The notes beneath the pieces were generated by a model. The model was not told the origin of the DNA. It saw only the letters and a list, made by a program, of their open reading frames with translations, and made no database searches. From positions 1-64,000 of the forward strand of contig JAQTVM010000006.1 of NCBI GenBank assembly GCA_028706745.1: a stretch of 64,000 nucleotides of DNA, in the 5' to 3' direction. Shown here in pieces: positions 10,332-20,545 of this stretch; the first letter of the stretch is position 1; the number at the start of each line of letters is the position of its first letter. The stretch is from Candidatus Nanoarchaeia archaeon. GTDB lineage: Archaea > Nanobdellota > Nanobdellia > SCGC-AAA011-G17 > GW2011-AR17. The translations under genes and the position numbers were made by a program.

Positions 10332-11360
10332 GTGTTAACTTTGAAAATAATATGCAGGACTCCGGTCAGGATAAACCTCGCGAATGGCGGGGACACTGAT
10401 TATTACCTGAAGGAAATTGGATGGGGCTGTGTTGTAAATGCTACCCTTGCATCGCACTTCTATGAGTTTGCAATCAATGATGATGACAAGGCAACGCTTG
10501 ATGTTGTCGATTATTTTGACTACATAGCAAACCCCAACAGGACTTACAGGCTTGAGTCAAACGTGTCAGAATTGGATTTGCTTAAGACAACAATGAAAGA
10601 GCTTAATGTTGACATAAAGAATTCTTTTGCATTGAGGACAAATGTGCCTATGCAGTCTGGTTTGGGCGGCTCTTCTGCATTGAATATTGCCATGATATCT
10701 GCATTATTGCACCAGAAAGGCGAAGAGATAATTCCCCATAAGATTGCTGCATTGTCATATGATATTGAAAGGAAAAAAATGAATGTTCCCGGCGGATACC
10801 AGGACCAGTATGCTTCTGCCTATGGCTCCGGATTTAATTACATGGAGTTTCGCGATAATGGGGCTACTGTAAGCAACATGGGGCTTAATGAAGATGTCCT
10901 TGAAAAGCTGGAGAAGAATTTACTTCTTTTTTACATTGCAAAAAGAAAGTTTTCAGGAAGCAAGATGCACGATTTGCAAAAAGAGTCTGCTGAGAAAGAC
11001 CCTGAAAAAGTTAAACAGCTTTTGCTTGAGAAAAGGGAGAATGCTCTTGCAATAAAGGGGGCGTTATTGTCCGGCAATCTGGATGAGTTTGGGAAATTGC
11101 TGCTTAAAGAAGGGCAGATAAAGACAAGGCTTTCAGGCAGTGGAAATGAATTCTTTGAAGGCATTATGGCTCTTGCTCTTGAGAATGGCGCTCTTGGCGG
11201 AAAGATTTCAGGAGCAGGAAGCGGAGGATGCATGTTCTTCTATGTTCCTGACGAGAAAATTGAAGGATTCAGGAATGCGATTGCCTCAACAGGCGCTGTT
11301 GAGATGAATTACAGGTTTCAGAGAAGCTATGAGCATGGGATTTTTTTGAAGACGCTGTAG
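10332..11360 (+). CDS. hddA: heptose 7-phosphate kinase (GHMP family), HddA-like
   Basis: About 340 residues. It has the three GHMP motifs: ICRTPVRINLANGGDTDYY at the N-terminus, PMQSGLGGSSALNIAM (the ATP loop) near residue 108, and KISGAGSGGCMFFY near residue 296. HddA phosphorylates C1 of heptose 7-phosphate. The start is either GTG at 10332 or TTG at 10341; the protein begins best at the TTG (MKIICRTP). With gmhA, gmhB and hddC it completes a GDP-heptose pathway. The alternative, a galactokinase- or fucokinase-like enzyme, is less likely given the neighbours. Confidence 0.88.
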   Translation: MLTLKIICRTPVRINLANGGDTDYYLKEIGWGCVVNATLASHFYEFAINDDDKATLDVVDYFDYIANPNRTYRLESNVSELDLLKTTMKELNVDIKNSFALRTNVPMQSGLGGSSALNIAMISALLHQKGEEIIPHKIAALSYDIERKKMNVPGGYQDQYASAYGSGFNYMEFRDNGATVSNMGLNEDVLEKLEKNLLLFYIAKRKFSGSKMHDLQKESAEKDPEKVKQLLLEKRENALAIKGALLSGNLDEFGKLLLKEGQIKTRLSGSGNEFFEGIMALALENGALGGKISGAGSGGCMFFYVPDEKIEGFRNAIASTGAVEMNYRFQRSYEHGIFLKTL

Positions 11361-11402
11361 TTCGCAAGGTTTATAAACGTTAATTTTTGATTTTCAGGCA
11401 AC

Positions 11403-12116
11403 ATGATACAGCTCGGCACTCTCGGAAATTTCTTTCATGCAATATGGCTTGACAGGATTTGGGGAGACTTAAAGTTGGAAAACAAGAATTGTGTTGGAAA
11501 GGACAATGCAATTGCGGTCGGGAAGGATTTGAAGAAAGATTTGGAAACAGCTGTTGCCCTGAATCCTGACATCATTGTTGCTGGAAAGCACGGCTGCAGG
11601 ATTAACTGCAATGAGTGCTGCGACGCGCCTGCGTACAAGAGCAGGATTGTGAGAAGATACTGCGAATACCTGACTGAAGTCGGGAATTACTGCATCGTGA
11701 AGCTTGCGGGACAGAAAGCAGACAATGTCTGCGAAAACTGGTTCTGCGACGAATTCTGCGAAAGTTCAATAGACCATTATTCAGGAGTTTCGCCTGAAGT
11801 GCCTTTGATTCATAATCCTGGAAAATTTTATCTTCAGGAGCAGAAAAGGGAATTTATTCTTATTGCATCTGCCTTGCAGAATGGAATCAGTGTTGAGCAG
11901 GTTCCCCTGCTTGGAGCAAGAGGCAGGGAAGTGGCGCTTTACAAAACAGCGAAAAATGCCTTGCTGAAGACAGCGGAAGGAAAGGCGGCTATGCTTATAG
12001 AATATGACAAATTTGAAGAGGCAGAAGACTTAATGGGAAATAATCTTTATTTTGAAATGCTGAAAGAGTGGGAAGAGATGTATTGCAGAAGGAAAGGAAT
12101 AACAAGGGAAGAATAA
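11403..12116 (+). CDS. cysteine-rich protein of unknown function
   Basis: 237 residues with no family I recognise. Residues 60-125 hold about eleven Cys, including CRINCNECC and CENWFCDEFC, which suggests a metal site or Fe-S cluster. The remainder is soluble with helical segments (EGKAAMLIEYDKFEEAEDL). There is no signal peptide. A TATA box (CGCAAGGTTTATAAACG, 11363-11379) sits about 30 nt before the ATG, so the mRNA is nearly leaderless. It heads a three-gene operon with the next protein (1-bp gap) and a HAD phosphatase, downstream of the heptose genes. Confidence 0.6.
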   Translation: MIQLGTLGNFFHAIWLDRIWGDLKLENKNCVGKDNAIAVGKDLKKDLETAVALNPDIIVAGKHGCRINCNECCDAPAYKSRIVRRYCEYLTEVGNYCIVKLAGQKADNVCENWFCDEFCESSIDHYSGVSPEVPLIHNPGKFYLQEQKREFILIASALQNGISVEQVPLLGARGREVALYKTAKNALLKTAEGKAAMLIEYDKFEEAEDLMGNNLYFEMLKEWEEMYCRRKGITREE

Positions 12117-12117
12117 A

Positions 12118-13194
12118 ATGCACATATTTGACAACGTAGTATGGGAAAAGACAAAGCACGGCGAGCACTTGTGGATAGACAAGCCTTGCGATTTCTACGG
12201 CAACGCAGACAATCCGAATGTTGCAGACATTGCAAGGGCAAACACTGTTGCTGATTATGATTTGCTTACAGCGAGACTGGCTGAAGTGCAGAAAGCAAGG
12301 CAGGATGATTCAGTAACTAACTATAAGGTGAGGCTTGCTGATTCAAATTCAAAATTAAGAGGATATGGCGCAGGGCTTGCGATTGTTGGATTGTACGCTG
12401 ACATTGACCTCATACATAGTTCGCTTTTATCTTGCGAACCTTACTTATTCCTTCCTCATCGTGACTTGGGCGCTCCAGGAGACAGGCTTGTATGGGACAC
12501 CTGCGCAGGCAGGACAATGACAAAGGATGAATCTCCCAACTGGTTCCACAGGATGCTTGTTGAAGGGTTGGAGGAAATAACATTTATGTCAGACGGGCGT
12601 TTAATCTTGCCAAGCTTTTATGGAATTGAACATTTGGGGTTAAGCAATTGTGACGCACAAAAGATTGTAAGAAGGAATGCAGAAATACTTGGCTTGAAAC
12701 CAACTGAGGAATTAATGGCAGATTTCGTTTATCGCCCTCCAAGAAATGCTTCAACAGTGCACCACATTATTGATTCTGGTGAGATTACTGAAAAGGCAGG
12801 ATGGGGCATTGAAGCAAAATACTCTGGTTTGGAGCTTATGGCTTATGGGGTATTGAACTTTGGCATGCATTATATAGCGAGCGCTAAGGCATATGACAGT
12901 GAAGAATTTATGCCTGGTAAAGTTTGTGGCAGAGAGATACATGAGATTAATCCTGTAAGCAGCAGTATAAGGGTTTTCCATAACGGCAATGTTGTAAGGA
13001 ATGGCACAGTTGCTTCTGAAATCGAAAGAAGGAATGCAATAAGGGCAAGCCATGACCATTCAAAAGACAGGAAAGGATTAATGCCAATACCGGAATACAG
13101 TGCTTCTATAAAGGCTGACTTGATGACAAAGCAAGAGGCATGGCCTTTTGCAGGCGATATCTCATCTTTGAAAGAAATACAATTTAGGGGATAA
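12118..13194 (+). CDS. soluble protein of unknown function
   Basis: 358 residues, no recognised domain, signal peptide or membrane helix. Acidic and His-rich stretches are visible: LFLPHRDLGAPGDRLVWDT, ASTVHHIIDSGE and REIHEINPVSS. An RDLGAPGDRLVWDTCAGR segment loosely recalls Nudix-type substrate loops, but the Nudix box (GX5EX7REUXEEXGU) is absent, so I do not assign it. It is tightly packed between the Cys-rich protein and the HAD phosphatase, whose ATG directly follows this stop codon. This points to a shared small-molecule pathway, perhaps tied to sugar metabolism. Confidence 0.6.
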   Translation: MHIFDNVVWEKTKHGEHLWIDKPCDFYGNADNPNVADIARANTVADYDLLTARLAEVQKARQDDSVTNYKVRLADSNSKLRGYGAGLAIVGLYADIDLIHSSLLSCEPYLFLPHRDLGAPGDRLVWDTCAGRTMTKDESPNWFHRMLVEGLEEITFMSDGRLILPSFYGIEHLGLSNCDAQKIVRRNAEILGLKPTEELMADFVYRPPRNASTVHHIIDSGEITEKAGWGIEAKYSGLELMAYGVLNFGMHYIASAKAYDSEEFMPGKVCGREIHEINPVSSSIRVFHNGNVVRNGTVASEIERRNAIRASHDHSKDRKGLMPIPEYSASIKADLMTKQEAWPFAGDISSLKEIQFRG

Positions 13195-13803
13195 ATGATA
13201 ACCGTGATAATCTTCGATCTAGGTGGAATTCTTGTGCCTGAGGCAGGAAACGCAATACTTGAAGGGATGGCAATGTACACTGCAATCCCGCAAAAAGAAC
13301 TTGCAGAATTCACAGCGCCATTAAAGGCAAAGCTTACAACAGGCGAAATGACACTTCGCGAGATGTATGATTCGCTTTCAAAAAGCAGAGGGCTTTCTTT
13401 GACAGCTGATGATATGCTCAAAAGGCATTTTGAGCTGTACGAGCAGCACCAGACAGAGAGGGATGCGCGCGTGCTGGATTTAGTTGAAAAGCTGAAATTA
13501 AATTATACTGTTCCGTGCCTGACAAACACTGAAAAGGAAATTGCAGAATATAACAAGCAGCACGGCTTGTTCAGCTTTTTTCACAAGGCTTTCATTTCAA
13601 CTGATATGGGCATGAAAAAGCCTGACGTGCAAATTTATGAAGCAGTAATAAGGGAATTAGGCTGCAGGCCTGCAGATGCAATTTTCATTGATGACAACAA
13701 GGATTATATTCAGGGCGCAAGAAATGCAGGCATTGATTCCATTCTATACAAAAACTTTGAGCAGCTTACACAGAAGCTTGCCTCCTATGGCGCCAAATTC
13801 TGA
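13195..13803 (+). CDS. HAD-superfamily hydrolase
   Basis: 202 residues. FDLGGIL near residue 6 is a motif I variant: the first Asp is present, while the second position is Gly as in haloacid-dehalogenase-like enzymes (DxG). LTNTEKE is motif II, MGMKKPDVQIY gives the motif III Lys, and FIDDNKDYIQGARNAG is motif IV. The cap of about 80 residues is helical. It probably hydrolyses a sugar phosphate or similar small phosphate. It follows the unknown 358-residue protein without a gap, so its substrate is probably made by that operon. Confidence 0.8.
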   Translation: MITVIIFDLGGILVPEAGNAILEGMAMYTAIPQKELAEFTAPLKAKLTTGEMTLREMYDSLSKSRGLSLTADDMLKRHFELYEQHQTERDARVLDLVEKLKLNYTVPCLTNTEKEIAEYNKQHGLFSFFHKAFISTDMGMKKPDVQIYEAVIRELGCRPADAIFIDDNKDYIQGARNAGIDSILYKNFEQLTQKLASYGAKF

Positions 13804-13852
13804 ATGCAAATTTTCACAATACTTATAAATCTGAATAAAGACTCTAAACATA

Positions 13853-14743
13853 ATGATTTCAATCGTAATCACTGCATTCAAGGAGCCGCACTTATACCGC
13901 GCCATTGAAGCAGTGCTTTTCCAGAAAGTAAAAGAGGATTTCCAGCTTGTTGTTGCAGCGCCTGACAAGGAAGCTGAAGAACTTGTAAAAGAGTATCACA
14001 AAAAATACAAGCAGATAAGATTCTTCAAGGACCCTGGAAAAGGAAAAAGCAATGCATTGAACCTGCTTTTCAAGGAATTGAAAGGAAGGATATGGCTTTT
14101 CACAGACGGCGATGTTTTCTTGGACAACGGCGCAATAAATGAAATGATAAAATCCTTTGATGACGAGAAAATAGGCTGCGTTTGCGGAAGGGTAATGTGC
14201 GAAAATCCCAGGTATACATTGTTTGGTTATTGGGGAAGATTATTGGCAGACGCAGGAGCAAACAGGGTAAGGAAAGAACTTTTCAAGGCAAAGCAGTTCC
14301 TTGAATGCTCAGGTTATCTGTTTGCATTCAGGAACAACGGAGTCATAACAAAAATTCCGGTTGATGTTGCAGAGGATTCAATCATACCTTATTTTTTCTG
14401 GAAAGCAGGATACAGGATTGGATATGCAGAGAATGCGAGGGTTTTTGTAAAGAACCCGACGCATATCAAGGACTGGCTCAAGCAGAGAAAGAGGACAGCT
14501 GACGCGCACACAAGGCTTACGCTTTATGCGCCTGACTTTCCGAAAGTAAAGTCTTTCAAGAACGAGGCGTTCAAGGGAATAAGGTGGATATGGAGCTATC
14601 CAAAAACAATTAAGGAATTCATCTGGACAATCGCTCTTGTTTTCGTAAGGCTGTACATGTGGCTTTCACTGTTTTACGACCTGAAATTCAAAAGAAAAGG
14701 ATATGTTGACGGCTGGGAAAGAAGCGAAACAACGAAAAAATAA
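13853..14743 (+). CDS. family 2 glycosyltransferase with C-terminal membrane segment
   Basis: 296 residues. MISIVITAFKEPHLYRAIEAVL opens the GT-A fold, WLFTDGDVFLD has the DxD-type metal site, and AEDSIIPYFFWKAGYRIGYAE corresponds to the acceptor-site ED region with a later Q/R-rich stretch (WLKQRKRTADAH, the QRxRW-like element). A hydrophobic segment near residues 255-275 probably anchors it. This pattern is shared with processive and polysaccharide-building GT2 enzymes. A TATA box (ACTTATAAAT, 13821-13830) precedes it by about 25 nt. It closes the glycan locus before the rRNA operon. Confidence 0.8.
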   Translation: MISIVITAFKEPHLYRAIEAVLFQKVKEDFQLVVAAPDKEAEELVKEYHKKYKQIRFFKDPGKGKSNALNLLFKELKGRIWLFTDGDVFLDNGAINEMIKSFDDEKIGCVCGRVMCENPRYTLFGYWGRLLADAGANRVRKELFKAKQFLECSGYLFAFRNNGVITKIPVDVAEDSIIPYFFWKAGYRIGYAENARVFVKNPTHIKDWLKQRKRTADAHTRLTLYAPDFPKVKSFKNEAFKGIRWIWSYPKTIKEFIWTIALVFVRLYMWLSLFYDLKFKRKGYVDGWERSETTKK

Positions 14744-14842
14744 AGGCTGCCGTAATTCATTATTTTCAATCAATTCGAAATGTTTTGAAATGATTTATTT
14801 CAGGCTGCTTTTTTTGGTGGTTTTGACTCTATGAAAATCCTT

Positions 14843-14860
14843 AGAAAGCTTTATATATAA
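14843..14860 (+). promoter_or_regulatory. rRNA operon promoter (BRE/TATA)
   Basis: AGAAAGCTTTATATATAA is a purine-rich BRE plus a strong TATA box. Transcription should start about 25 nt downstream, near 14882, giving a 16S leader of roughly 320 nt. Nearly the same sequence (CAGAAAGCTTTATATA) precedes the genes at 23511 and 54925. Confidence 0.8.
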
Positions 14861-14883
14861 GTTGCCTTATCAGTATTCCGAAA

Positions 14884-15145
14884 GAAGATAGAAATAAACA
14901 TGACATCTTCTTCACAAAAATGTCCGGGATTCATATTTCGGATAAATTGGTTCTAGTTCCCAACGGGAACGAGAGGCTTTTGCCTCGCAGTTCGCTTTAC
15001 GCGAGCATCGGAATGCATGCATTCCGCATTATGGAATTGCAAAATTCCAAATGCCTACTCTGAATAGGCATCCATACCAATGAGTGCATGATTGAACAAT
15101 CCTGCATGATGTGGGCAAGATGGCAATAATGTTGCATATTATTAA
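14884..15145 (+). other. rRNA leader packed with tandem hairpins
   Basis: No gene lies between 14743 and the 16S start. The leader contains consecutive perfect stem-loops: AAGAAGAT/ATCTTCTT (about 14885-14915); GTTCCC-AAC-GGGAAC (14956-14970); GAGGC-TTTT-GCCTC (14973-14986); TCGC-TTTAC-GCGA (14992-15004); the palindrome CGGAATGCATGCATTCCG (15009-15026); TGGAATT-GCAA-AATTCCA with a GNRA loop (15032-15049); ATGCCTA/TAGGCAT (15051-15071); GATT-GAAC-AATC extended by TGCA/TGCA (15085-15106); AATAAT/ATTATT (15125-15143). The even packing suggests one structured leader RNA, perhaps for rRNA folding, processing or timing. Function is unknown. Confidence 0.75.
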
Positions 15146-15204
15146 GCGTGCAATTATTATACCTCAAATTTAAGTAATAGTTTCGATCCTTACACTTTCT
15201 ATAA

Positions 15205-16682
<1,478 letters not shown>

Positions 16683-16766
16683 TTATTTTTTTATTGCGCA
16701 AGCGATTTAAAAATAAACGCACGTAAAATATGTAACTTGCTAAAATCTTGCCCGCATTATATGCTT

Positions 16767-16838
16767 GGGCTCGTAGCGCAGTGGTAGCGCACTGCCCTTG
16801 CAAGGCAGGGGTCTCGGGTTCGAATCCCGACGAGTCCA
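16767..16838 (+). tRNA. tRNA-Ala (TGC)
   Basis: Cloverleaf with acceptor arms GGGCTCG/CGAGTCC, D-arm GCGCAGTGGTAGCGC, anticodon stem CTGCC/GGCAG around loop CTTGCAA (anticodon TGC), and T-arm CGGGTTCGAATCCCG. The discriminator base is A and CCA is not encoded. The position between 16S and 23S is the classical archaeal arrangement. No intron. Confidence 0.97.
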
Positions 16839-17173
16839 TAAGGGGCAGGCCCCTTATCAACCCGTGCCGGCATTCGCTGATGCGAAGCCGACATAGCTTG
16901 CCCCGTATTTCGGGCTCGCTGTGTTTTACAAGGGAAGCCCAAAGTTCAAGCATAACTTATTTCATGTTCAAACTTCATTGTTTGATAAAGTGCAACTCTT
17001 CTCGCGAGAGGAGGGTGAAGGGCATTATGTCCATGAAGCAATAGTTTCATGGTATGTTATCATCGTGCATGCAAAAGATGTTCAAAAACACAAAATGTTT
17101 TTGAATATCCGAAAACAAACAGATTTTCGGATATCTTCGCATTTTTTGCCTGCATTTCCGGAAACATTTCCGG
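16838..17173 (+). other. tRNA-Ala to 23S spacer with hairpin array
   Basis: No coding sequence is supported here. Perfect or near-perfect stem-loops occupy much of it: ATAAGGGG-CAGG-CCCCTTAT (16838-16857); CGGC(a)TTCGC-TGAT-GCGAAGCCG (16868-16890); CCATGAA/TTCATGG (17031-17052); TTCAAAAAC/GTTTTTGAA (17081-17105); ATATCCGAAAA/TTTTCGGATAT (17105-17134); CCGGAAA/TTTCCGG (17158-17173). The first follows the tRNA 3' end directly and may guide processing. Confidence 0.7.
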
Positions 17174-17191
17174 AGCCAAGATGTTCATGGT

Positions 17192-17219
17192 GCCGTGCAT
17201 AGGCAAGGCAAGTCTAGGT
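17192..17219 (+). repeat. 5' arm of the 23S processing stem
   Basis: This 28-nt arm pairs with 20833-20860. The inner 17 bp (17203-17219 with 20833-20849) are perfectly complementary, and the outer part (GCCGTGCA/TGTACGGC) pairs with one G-T wobble. The stem encloses the whole 23S gene, as expected for archaeal pre-23S processing. An obvious bulge-helix-bulge is not seen: the three intermediate positions can form A-U and G-U pairs. Confidence 0.85.
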
Positions 17220-19855
17220 CCTACTTGTGCCATCAGGCGAACGACTTGGTTCAAGACACTGAAGAAGGGCGCGGCAAGCTGCGAAATGCTTTGGCGAGGT
17301 GCATGCAGCCGTTGAACCAAAGATGCCCTAATGTGACCTCACGCCCGCAGCAATGCGTGGCATTCCGAGAGGAAGAGGAACCCGGGGGACTGAAGCGTCT
17401 TAGTACCCGGAGGAAAAGAAATCAAATACGAGATGCCGTGAGTATCAGCGAGACAAAGCGGCAGAAGGCAAACCGAATGTTGTGCAGAAATGCATAACGC
17501 ATGTGGTGTTGTAGGGACTGCATTTATATCAGAGTAAGCTGATTCAAAGTTTTCTGGAACGAAACGCCATAGAGGGTGAAAGCCCCGTAGAAGAAGGCTG
17601 AAAAGGTAGAGCAGTTTCCTGAGTAGCGCCACTTGGATATGTGGCGTGAAACCGGGAGGCATTAACTCCCAACTTTAAATATGTCTTGAGACCGATAGCA
17701 AATCTAGTACCGTGAGGGAAAGTTGAAAAGAACTCGTAACAGAGAGTCAAAAGAGCCGGAAACCTGGTGGTGATAGTTAGATAGGGCACTAAGGTGTTCT
17801 ATCGTTCGTTTCGAATAACGGGCCAAGGAGTGCATTTGAGTGGCGAGGGTAAGCGCTTACGGCGCGCACCCTAAGGGAAACCAAATTCCCGCAACTGATT
17901 AATTTCAGCGAGGGGAAAGGTATGAAAGTGCCTTTAGTCACTTGATTGCGACCCGAAACCGTGCGATCTAGTCGAGGGTAAGGTGAAATCCAGAAATGGA
18001 TGGAGGCCTGAAGAGATACTGCGTGCATGCGTCCTTCTAACTTTCGACTAGGGGTGAAAAGCCAATCGAGCACGGTGATAGCTGGTTCCTGCCGAAATAG
18101 GCGCCAGTCTAGTTTCAGCGGAGATGGTTGAGGAGGTAGAGCTACGGATTGGGAAGCCCGGGGGAGAAATCTCTCACTTTCCTGTCCAACTCCAAATGCT
18201 TTAACATCGTAGAAGCTGAAAAACGGCGGCACTGGGGTAAGCTTGTGTCGCTAGTGGGGAACAGCCCACACTGCAGTTAAGGTCCCAAAATATTGATTAA
18301 GTGTTAACGGGCGAAAGGGTTTGATGCCCGAGACAGCGGGGAGGTATGCTCAGAAGCAGCAATCCTTCAAAGAAAGCGTAACAGCTCACCCGTCAAGGTC
18401 TCATGCCCTGAAAATGGACGGGGCTAAATCAATTACCGATACTGCGGGCCACAGAAATGTGTGCGGTAGGCAGGTGTTCTGTCGGGGTAGAAGCATGCTC
18501 GTGAGAGTGTGCGGACCTGATGGAATTAAGAATCTTGGCGGTAGTAGGATCTAGACAGAGTGAAAATCTCTGATACCGGAAGGGCTAGGGTTTCTCAGCA
18601 ATGTCAATCAGCTGAGAGTTAGTCAGTCCTAACCTGCCTCCTAACTGGAGGAACAGGGAAAGGGCAAAAGGTTAACAATCCTTTACTTTTCGGGTACGTG
18701 CGGCAACGCAAGTTCTGCTTCAGACGTTTTGGGCTAGATCGACAGAGACAGTCGTCTTTGTTAACATGGACAAGCCGGTGGAGTACCGTAACGGTGAGAA
18801 ACCGGGTAAACCATGGAATAGCCGCCTGTATGGGTGGTTCGGTTGATGCCTGGAACCCGTGAAAATGGAGCAGGAATGGAACCTGAAAATCTGTACCAAG
18901 AACCAGCACTGGTGCCCCTAGGTGAGAAACCTAAGGTATGAGGGAATAAACTAAGCTAAGGGAAATCGACAAACTAGCCCCGTAACTTCGGAAGAAGGGG
19001 TCCCTGCGATTGTATTCGTATGAGTGCAATTACAGGGTGCAATAACTAGGGGGGCCCGACTGTTTAACAAAAACAAAGCGATTCGCGAGCCTGCAAAGGT
19101 GTGTATGGATCGCTACGTCTGCCCAGTGCCAGCACTTCAAACTCCGGTTCAACGGAGCTAAGAACTGGTAAACGGCGGGAATAACTATAATTCTCTTAAG
19201 GTAGCGAAATACCTTGTCGTTTAAATGACGACCTGCATGAAGGGCGTAACGAGGTCCCCATTGTCCCTAGCTAGAGTCCTCCGAACTCAACATTCTGGTG
19301 TGAAGTCCAGAGATTTCCAGTGGGAAGCGAAGACCCCGTAGAACTTTACTGTAGTCTGTTGCTGTGATGCGAGTTTTGTTGTGCAGCGTAGGCGGAAGTC
19401 GCCAAAGCAGGATCGCTAGGTTCTGTGTAGACGCCGATGAAACACCGCCCTTCAGGGCTTGCATCGCTCACCTCGCGAGAGGGACACCAATAGATGGACA
19501 GTTTGGCTGGGGCGGCACCCTGCTGAAAGTGTATCAGTAGGGCCCAAAGGTTGACTCATCCGATTTAGAAATTCGGAGTAGAGTGCAAGAGCAAAAGTCA
19601 GCCTGACTGTGTTCCGACGCGAAAGGGACACAGGGACGCAAGTCTGGTCTAGCGAACCTCTATGTCCTCCTTAATGGGGGCTAGAGATGACAGAAAAGCT
19701 ATCTCGGGGATAACTGAGTTGTCGCGCCCTAGAGTCCGTATCGACGGCGCGGCTTGCTACTTCGATGTCGGCTCATCCTATCCTGGGCATGCAGAAGTGT
19801 CCAAGGGTGGGGGTGTTCACCCATTAAAAGGGTTCGTGAGCTGGGTTAAGAACGT

Positions 19856-20545
19856 CAAATGGGCGTTACATAACCGTAAGGTTATGGGAAATCAAATTGG
19901 CTCATATCGGTGAAACCTTAATCTTTATAAACTGTTGAAGATTATGGCAATACCGAGGGAAGGTGAGGTTTACGGAGTCAACAATTCTTGCATACATCGC
20001 AGGTTTCCTGGATGGTGACGGAAGTGTATTTTTCCAAATAGTGCCAAGAAAGGATTACAGGCAAAAGTTTCAGATAAGGAGCAGCATTGCTTTTTATCAG
20101 AAAACAGAATTTGCCGAAATTCTTGAATGGCTGAAAAATATATTTGGTTGCGGATACATACGCCACAGAAAAACAGGAATGAGCGATTATACGATTGTTG
20201 ATTCAAAGGAAGTAAGAAAAATACTCTTGCTTCTGCATCCGTATGTAAGATTGAAGAAAAAGCAAGTTGAGCTTGGGCTTGAAATTTTGCAAAAACTTGA
20301 AAACTGCAATTCAAATGCAGATTTTCTTGGCATATGCAAAATGACAGACAAGTTCAAGGAGCTTAATTATTCAAAGAAAAGAACAATAACATGCGAAACT
20401 GTAAGTAAATCTTTACCCCTGTAGAGACTGAGGCATTATGCCAAGAGTCTTTCTTAGGAAAGGCTAATACGCCAATCTCCTTTCTGCAAGGGAAGGATGA
20501 AGGTATAGTCCATGCCATTCAAATACATAAGAATGGATTAACATG
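19856..20545 (+). mobile_element. group I intron in 23S rRNA (I-CreI insertion site)
   Basis: 690 nt inserted between AAGAACGT and CGCGAGACAG, equivalent to E. coli position about 2593. Joining the exons restores the universal sequence. Group I signs: 5' exon AACGT pairs with GCGTT inside the intron, with the splice-site T facing G (P1); the intron ends in G; CATAACC-GTAA-GGTTATG forms P2; TTGGCTCATATC and CAATACCGAGGGAAGG resemble the P and Q core strands; GTAGAGACTGAGGC resembles R; and GAAGGTATAGTCC matches the S consensus AAGATATAGTCC. The endonuclease ORF lies between Q and R. No archaeal bulge-helix-bulge splice motif is evident. Confidence 0.88.
19963..20424 (+). CDS. LAGLIDADG homing endonuclease, I-CreI family
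   Basis: 153 residues from a GTG start. A single LAGLIDADG motif (YIAGFLDGDGS, residues 11-21) implies a homodimer, with the second Asp as metal ligand. The C-terminal KRTITCETVSKSL closely matches the end of the I-CreI fold, and FLGICKMTDKFKELNYSKK aligns with FLEVC-D-ALNDSKT of I-CreI. Length is near that of I-CreI (163). It would cut intron-less 23S genes at the insertion site and spread the intron. The start codon and stop overlap intron core strands, so translation and folding compete. It shares its insertion site with the Chlamydomonas chloroplast intron. Confidence 0.92.
   Translation: MRFTESTILAYIAGFLDGDGSVFFQIVPRKDYRQKFQIRSSIAFYQKTEFAEILEWLKNIFGCGYIRHRKTGMSDYTIVDSKEVRKILLLLHPYVRLKKKQVELGLEILQKLENCNSNADFLGICKMTDKFKELNYSKKRTITCETVSKSLPL

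Noticed and set aside
12118-13194. Nudix hydrolase assignment
   Set aside because: Only a loose loop resemblance was seen and the Nudix box is absent.
16757-16953. Possible short protein genes across the tRNA-Ala region
   Set aside because: They cover the tRNA cloverleaf and the spacer hairpins and have no ribosome-binding site or family motif.
17195-19913. Open frames on both strands within the 23S rRNA gene
   Set aside because: They lie in conserved rRNA; only the intron-encoded frame at 19963-20424 has a real protein family signature.
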